Of a stretch of 9,947 bases of DNA, positions 7,451-9,947 are shown one piece after another. Source of the stretch: Gammaproteobacteria bacterium (GTDB lineage Bacteria; Pseudomonadota; Gammaproteobacteria; Pseudomonadales; UBA7434); the NCBI GenBank assembly GCA_024280785.1, contig JAJRPK010000138.1, forward strand, positions 1 through 9,947, in the 5' to 3' direction. The position numbers and the translations under genes are program-made. Each line of letters opens with the position of its first letter. Position 1 is the first letter of the stretch. The notes beneath the pieces are model-generated. The model was not told the DNA's origin, searched no databases, and worked only from the letters and a program-made list of their open reading frames with translations.

Positions 7451-7488
7451 AGGCTCCACCACTCTTAATTTAAGGAAACTACCCACTA

Positions 7489-7971
7489 ATGGGACGCATC
7501 ATTATCATTCTCGCTGCTGGCTTACTGCTTTACATCGGCTGGCGTTGGTTGACCGCAGAGTACGCTAAGAAGGGGCGCCCCTTCGCGGTGAAGGCTTTGT
7601 TGGTCGGTATTGCGGTTCTACTAATTGGCCTCGCGGCCATTGGCCGTGCACATTGGGTAGGTGCTGCGCTCGCAAGTTTGCTAGCCGTACTCCGGTTCTG
7701 CTTACCCATGCTGCTAAAAAGCTTGCCTTTTTTACAACAAATCTACAGCCGTAATGCCCATCGCAAAACCGAATTCAACAATGTTTCGTCGTCGGAGCTT
7801 AGCGTCAATGAAGCTTTGGATATACTCGGCTTAACCACAGAATCTAGCAAAGAAGACATTATTGCGGCGCATCGTAAGTTAATTCAAAAATTACACCCTG
7901 ATCGAGGTGGTAACGAATACTTAGCGTCCAGGGTTAATGCCGCAAAAGACCTACTGCTAGCACAGGTATAA
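7489..7971 (+). CDS. Membrane-anchored J-domain protein (Tim14/Pam18-like)
   Basis: 160-aa protein with an N-terminal membrane part and a C-terminal J domain, probably an Hsp70/DnaK co-chaperone at the inner membrane with the J domain on the cytoplasmic side. Seen: hydrophobic segments at about 3-20, 33-52 and 57-80; a polar linker at about 84-103; and a short J domain at about 105-160 (NEALDILGLTTESSKEDII, AAHRKLIQKLHPDRGGNEYL, SRVNAAKDLLL). The catalytic HPD is at 136-138. The domain stops right after helix III, as in mitochondrial Tim14/Pam18, whose HPDKGG and INEAKD motifs it resembles. There is no Gly/Phe region or zinc-finger domain, so it is not DnaJ itself. Shine-Dalgarno AAGGA lies about 12 nt before the ATG. 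It is divergent from cysC and convergent with the CitE-like gene; no terminator was found in the 161-bp gap. Family call is firm; its client process is unknown. Confidence 0.88.
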   Translation: MGRIIIILAAGLLLYIGWRWLTAEYAKKGRPFAVKALLVGIAVLLIGLAAIGRAHWVGAALASLLAVLRFCLPMLLKSLPFLQQIYSRNAHRKTEFNNVSSSELSVNEALDILGLTTESSKEDIIAAHRKLIQKLHPDRGGNEYLASRVNAAKDLLLAQV

Positions 7972-8132
7972 TTAACGGCCCACGTCCAATCAGTGGCAAG
8001 TACGAAACCCATTAAACCCCAACGCCATTGGCAAATGGATACCTTATGCTCAGCATTTACAAACAGCGGCCAATATATTGGGGATCAATATAAGCAAAGC
8101 CGGAAAAAGTCTGGACATTCCGCAAACATAGT

Positions 8133-9071
8133 TCAGTAACTGCGCTCGGCAATCGCTTTAGACAAGCCTAACACTCTGCGCGCATCCTCAACGTGTAGAG
8201 ACTCCACCAACTGACCATTGACCACAGCGACCCCCAGGCCCTCTCTTTCAGCCTTGGCCCAAGCTTCGATGATTTTTTCTGCTCGGCTTATTTGCTCAGA
8301 ATTGACCCCGAAGACTTGATTGCATATTTCAAGCTGCTTGGGGTGAATCAGCGTTTTACCGGTAAAGCCTAACGCCTTTCCTTGTTTTACCTGCAAAGTA
8401 AGCACAGAATCATCAGCTAAATCGAGGCAAACACCATCAAGAACGTCAACCTTTGCCTCGCGTGCGGCCAACACACATTGAGACAAAGAATAAAGTAGTC
8501 CTAGCCTATCGTTGCTAGCCGGCAAGCATAGCTCTTTTGATAAGTCTGAAGTGCCCATCATTAAACACTCAATCTGCGAGCTGGCGCTGGCTATCTCTCT
8601 GGCATTGAACACCCCGGTCGGTGTTTCAATCATTGGCCAAAGGCCAAGCTGCCCCCCCATTTGCCTTTCATCCCCTGCCGAATCCAGAGCCTGCAACAAG
8701 CTATCTATCTCGGCCGCGCTTTCTACCTTTGGTAAAGCAATACCGTGAATAGGCAAGCGGGCTGCCAATGCAATGTCTTGGAAAAACCACTCGGTATCTA
8801 TACCGTTAACACGCAGCACAAGTTCTCTGGAACCATAATCCCCTTCTGCCAATTTGCTAGCAAGTAATTCTCTTGCGGCAGATTTTTGCGCCGGTGCAAC
8901 GGCGTCTTCTAAATCGAAAATTATCACATCTGCCGAAAGTATTTGCGCCTTGGCAATGGCACGTTCATTAATGGCGGGTAGATAGAGCACTGATCGTCTA
9001 GGCCTAACGATCAATTTAATACCGCATAGATCATCATTCAACTTTATACCTGCCTCACTTATAGACGTCAT
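8133..9071 (-). CDS. CitE-like CoA-ester lyase (HpcH/HpaI superfamily)
   Basis: 312-aa TIM-barrel enzyme of the citrate lyase beta-subunit/malyl-CoA lyase-like group, which cleaves or forms beta-hydroxyacyl-CoA esters with Mg2+. Seen: RPRRSVLYLPA at 23-33; DLEDAV at 53-58; LRVNG at 86-90 with the conserved arginine; LPKVE at 113-117; a metal-ligand glutamate in MIETPTG at 147-153 (E149); a metal-ligand aspartate in GTSDLSKEL at 173-181 (D176); and GFTGKTLIHPKQ at 235-246. All catalytic motifs look intact. The first 22 residues are extra to the core. The ATG has a poor Shine-Dalgarno, and no other ATG precedes the core. No citrate lyase alpha/gamma or citC/citX genes are beside it, so it is a stand-alone lyase, not a citrate lyase subunit. 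Substrate (malyl-, citramalyl- or another CoA ester) is not decided. It lies 77 bp downstream of hda on the same strand. Confidence 0.87.
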   Translation of the reverse strand: MTSISEAGIKLNDDLCGIKLIVRPRRSVLYLPAINERAIAKAQILSADVIIFDLEDAVAPAQKSAARELLASKLAEGDYGSRELVLRVNGIDTEWFFQDIALAARLPIHGIALPKVESAAEIDSLLQALDSAGDERQMGGQLGLWPMIETPTGVFNAREIASASSQIECLMMGTSDLSKELCLPASNDRLGLLYSLSQCVLAAREAKVDVLDGVCLDLADDSVLTLQVKQGKALGFTGKTLIHPKQLEICNQVFGVNSEQISRAEKIIEAWAKAEREGLGVAVVNGQLVESLHVEDARRVLGLSKAIAERSY

Positions 9072-9081
9072 ACTGACTACC

Positions 9082-9157
9082 CAACTCTTTATTCACTATC
9101 AAGCGCACGATTGAATATTCAGCTCATTATTAAATATCTAGCTCTCTATTAGATAGC
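9082..9157. repeat. Degenerate tandem repeat, four units of 19 bp
   Basis: Four consecutive 19-bp units begin at 9082, 9101, 9120 and 9139, close to YARCTCWYTATTMAATATC. Units 1 and 3 agree at 15 of 19 positions, 3 and 4 at 14, and 2 and 3 at 13; eight positions are invariant in all four. They fill the hda/CitE gap and run 9 bp into the 3' end of hda. The sequence is AT-rich, which raises the chance of accidental similarity, but the exact 19-bp phasing supports a decayed tandem duplication or repeated protein sites about two helical turns apart. Confidence 0.5.
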
Positions 9158-9880
9158 TAATACTGTTTTAATCCAAGGAATTGTTAAACGTCGCTGAGAA
9201 ATCATCGCCTGTTTATCCAGTTCAGCTAATGTCGACACCAGATCGCCGACTAATCGAGAGCAACGATTAAGCAAAAAAATAGCAACTTCATCGGTCATCG
9301 ATAAGCCTAACTGCAACGCCTTAAACTGTAAGAACTTTAGCTTATCTTCATCCGTTAGAGCAGGAAGATAAAACCCCGTAGCCCACGCTAATCGAGACTG
9401 TAAATCTGCCAGTTCTAAATTCAATTGCGTTGCTGCGCGCTTGCCACCAATAAGCAATCGCGACTGAGTTCGATTTTTTATTTTTTCTAACAAATAAAAT
9501 AATTGCTCTTGCCAAACCGGCTTTTCAGCGACCAATTCAATATCGTCGAGGCAGAGCAAATCAAATTTTTCCATCGAATCAAATATGCCAACCGGTGATT
9601 GATCGCCATAGGCTGCTAACATTTCTCTCAAACTTACATAAATAACAGAAATTTCTTGCTCTTTGGCAAATGCAGAACTCGCTTGCAGCAAATGACTAAC
9701 CCCGCTGCCACTTTCACCGGCGATATAAACCCAGCCACCTTCATCGCCTTCATCAGAGCTAATAAATTGCTTTAAATGTTCAATCAAACGACCATTATTC
9801 GCCGACCAATAGTTAGCGAACGTTGCGGAAGCGTCTAAATTTAACCCTAAAGGAACTTGCTGTGGTGTTTGATTAGACAA
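9149..9880 (-). CDS. hda: DnaA regulatory inactivator Hda (AAA+), non-ATG start
   Basis: DnaA-family AAA+ protein that, with the DNA-loaded sliding clamp, stimulates ATP hydrolysis by DnaA after initiation. From TTG 9880 it is 243 aa, near the roughly 233 of E. coli Hda. Seen: clamp-binding-like QVPLGL at 8-13; TFANYW at 20-25; P-loop-like GESGSGVSH at 55-63, with Val61 in place of the usual Lys/Arg; Walker B LLCLDD at 108-113; sensor I region LLIGGKR at 142-148; DLQSRLAW with the likely arginine finger R163; LTDEDKLKFLQFKA at 175-188; and the family ending RRLTIPWIKTVL. DnaA's C-terminal DNA-binding domain is absent, as expected. No ATG lies before the conserved N-terminus; a stop at 9905-9907 bounds the frame. 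TTG 9880 follows GGGCGG by 6 nt and aligns well with the E. coli N-terminus. TTG 9901 is the alternative (250 aa). The CitE-like gene follows after 77 bp. Confidence 0.9.
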   Translation of the reverse strand: MSNQTPQQVPLGLNLDASATFANYWSANNGRLIEHLKQFISSDEGDEGGWVYIAGESGSGVSHLLQASSAFAKEQEISVIYVSLREMLAAYGDQSPVGIFDSMEKFDLLCLDDIELVAEKPVWQEQLFYLLEKIKNRTQSRLLIGGKRAATQLNLELADLQSRLAWATGFYLPALTDEDKLKFLQFKALQLGLSMTDEVAIFLLNRCSRLVGDLVSTLAELDKQAMISQRRLTIPWIKTVLAI

Positions 9881-9886
9881 AGGATG

Positions 9887-9893
9887 CCGCCCT
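9887..9893 (-). promoter_or_regulatory. Shine-Dalgarno-like site before the hda TTG start
   Basis: AGGGCGG on the minus strand, 6 nt upstream of TTG 9880. TTG 9901 has only GCGAG about 10 nt upstream. This favours the shorter start, though not decisively. Confidence 0.4.
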
Positions 9894-9947
9894 GATAGCA
9901 AAAATTAATTGCTCGCTGTAAGTCATTATTTTGATCCCGTTATGAAA

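Larger units (their letters stand above)
7002..7488. other. 487-bp divergent intergenic region with several hairpins
   Basis: No credible gene lies between cysC (minus) and the J-protein gene (plus); the region is AT-rich. It holds five small inverted repeats: 7039-7054 (ATCTAA, loop TTCG, TTAGAT), 7069-7080 (AGCC/GGCT, minus-strand loop GTAA, followed by TTTT), 7174-7198 (TATATTCG/CGAATATA with a 9-nt loop), 7203-7224 (ACGC.GCT/AGC.GCGT with one mismatch), and 7328-7347 (CATGCAC/GTGCATG, 6-nt loop). CTTAATTAAG at 7021-7030 is a further palindrome. The first two would lie in the cysC leader. No riboswitch class was recognised. Confidence 0.55.

Noticed and set aside
7972..8132. Possible terminator or element in the convergent gap; palindromes CCAATATATTGG (8070-8081) and ATGCTCAGCAT (8046-8056)
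   Set aside because: No stem followed by a T-tract was found on either strand, and short isolated palindromes in 161 bp are likely by chance.
8133..9071. Calling the CitE-like gene citE (citrate lyase beta subunit)
   Set aside because: No citD, citF, citC or citG neighbours are present, and the superfamily includes malyl-, citramalyl- and other CoA lyases that motifs alone do not separate.

Overview
The window looks like core chromosome of a marine-type gammaproteobacterium of moderate GC. The main evidence is an Hda-type DnaA regulator, a gammaproteobacterial J-domain membrane protein, and a single-chain ATP sulfurylase next to APS kinase. A Cellvibrionales- or Oceanospirillales-like source is plausible, but that is inference. 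No tRNA, rRNA, CRISPR array, transposase or phage gene was seen.

Layout. (1) 1-4000, minus strand: a two-gene RND efflux operon, with the periplasmic adaptor (4000-2681) followed 10 bp later by the inner-membrane pump (2670 to beyond base 1, truncated by the window edge). (2) 4001-4222: a divergent control region with a 10-bp inverted repeat whose arms each carry a -10-like hexamer. (3) 4223-4630, plus strand: an unrecognised 135-aa soluble protein. (4) 7001-4668, minus strand: cysC, sat and a DUF1244 protein, a sulfate-activation set in which Sat makes APS and CysC phosphorylates it to PAPS. DUF1244 follows sat closely. (5) 7002-7488: a 487-bp divergent non-coding region with several small hairpins. 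(6) 7489-7971, plus strand: a membrane-anchored J protein resembling mitochondrial Tim14/Pam18. (7) 9880-8133, minus strand: hda, then a CitE-like CoA-ester lyase, separated by a short spacer that contains a degenerate 19-bp tandem repeat.

Most genes are ordinary housekeeping or accessory metabolism. I see no clear new multi-gene system. The best second looks are the paired promoter/inverted repeat at 4102-4187, the period-19 repeat at 9082-9157, the unusual P-loop and missing ATG of Hda, the Tim14-like J protein, and the conserved but unexplained DUF1244 partner of the sulfate genes.
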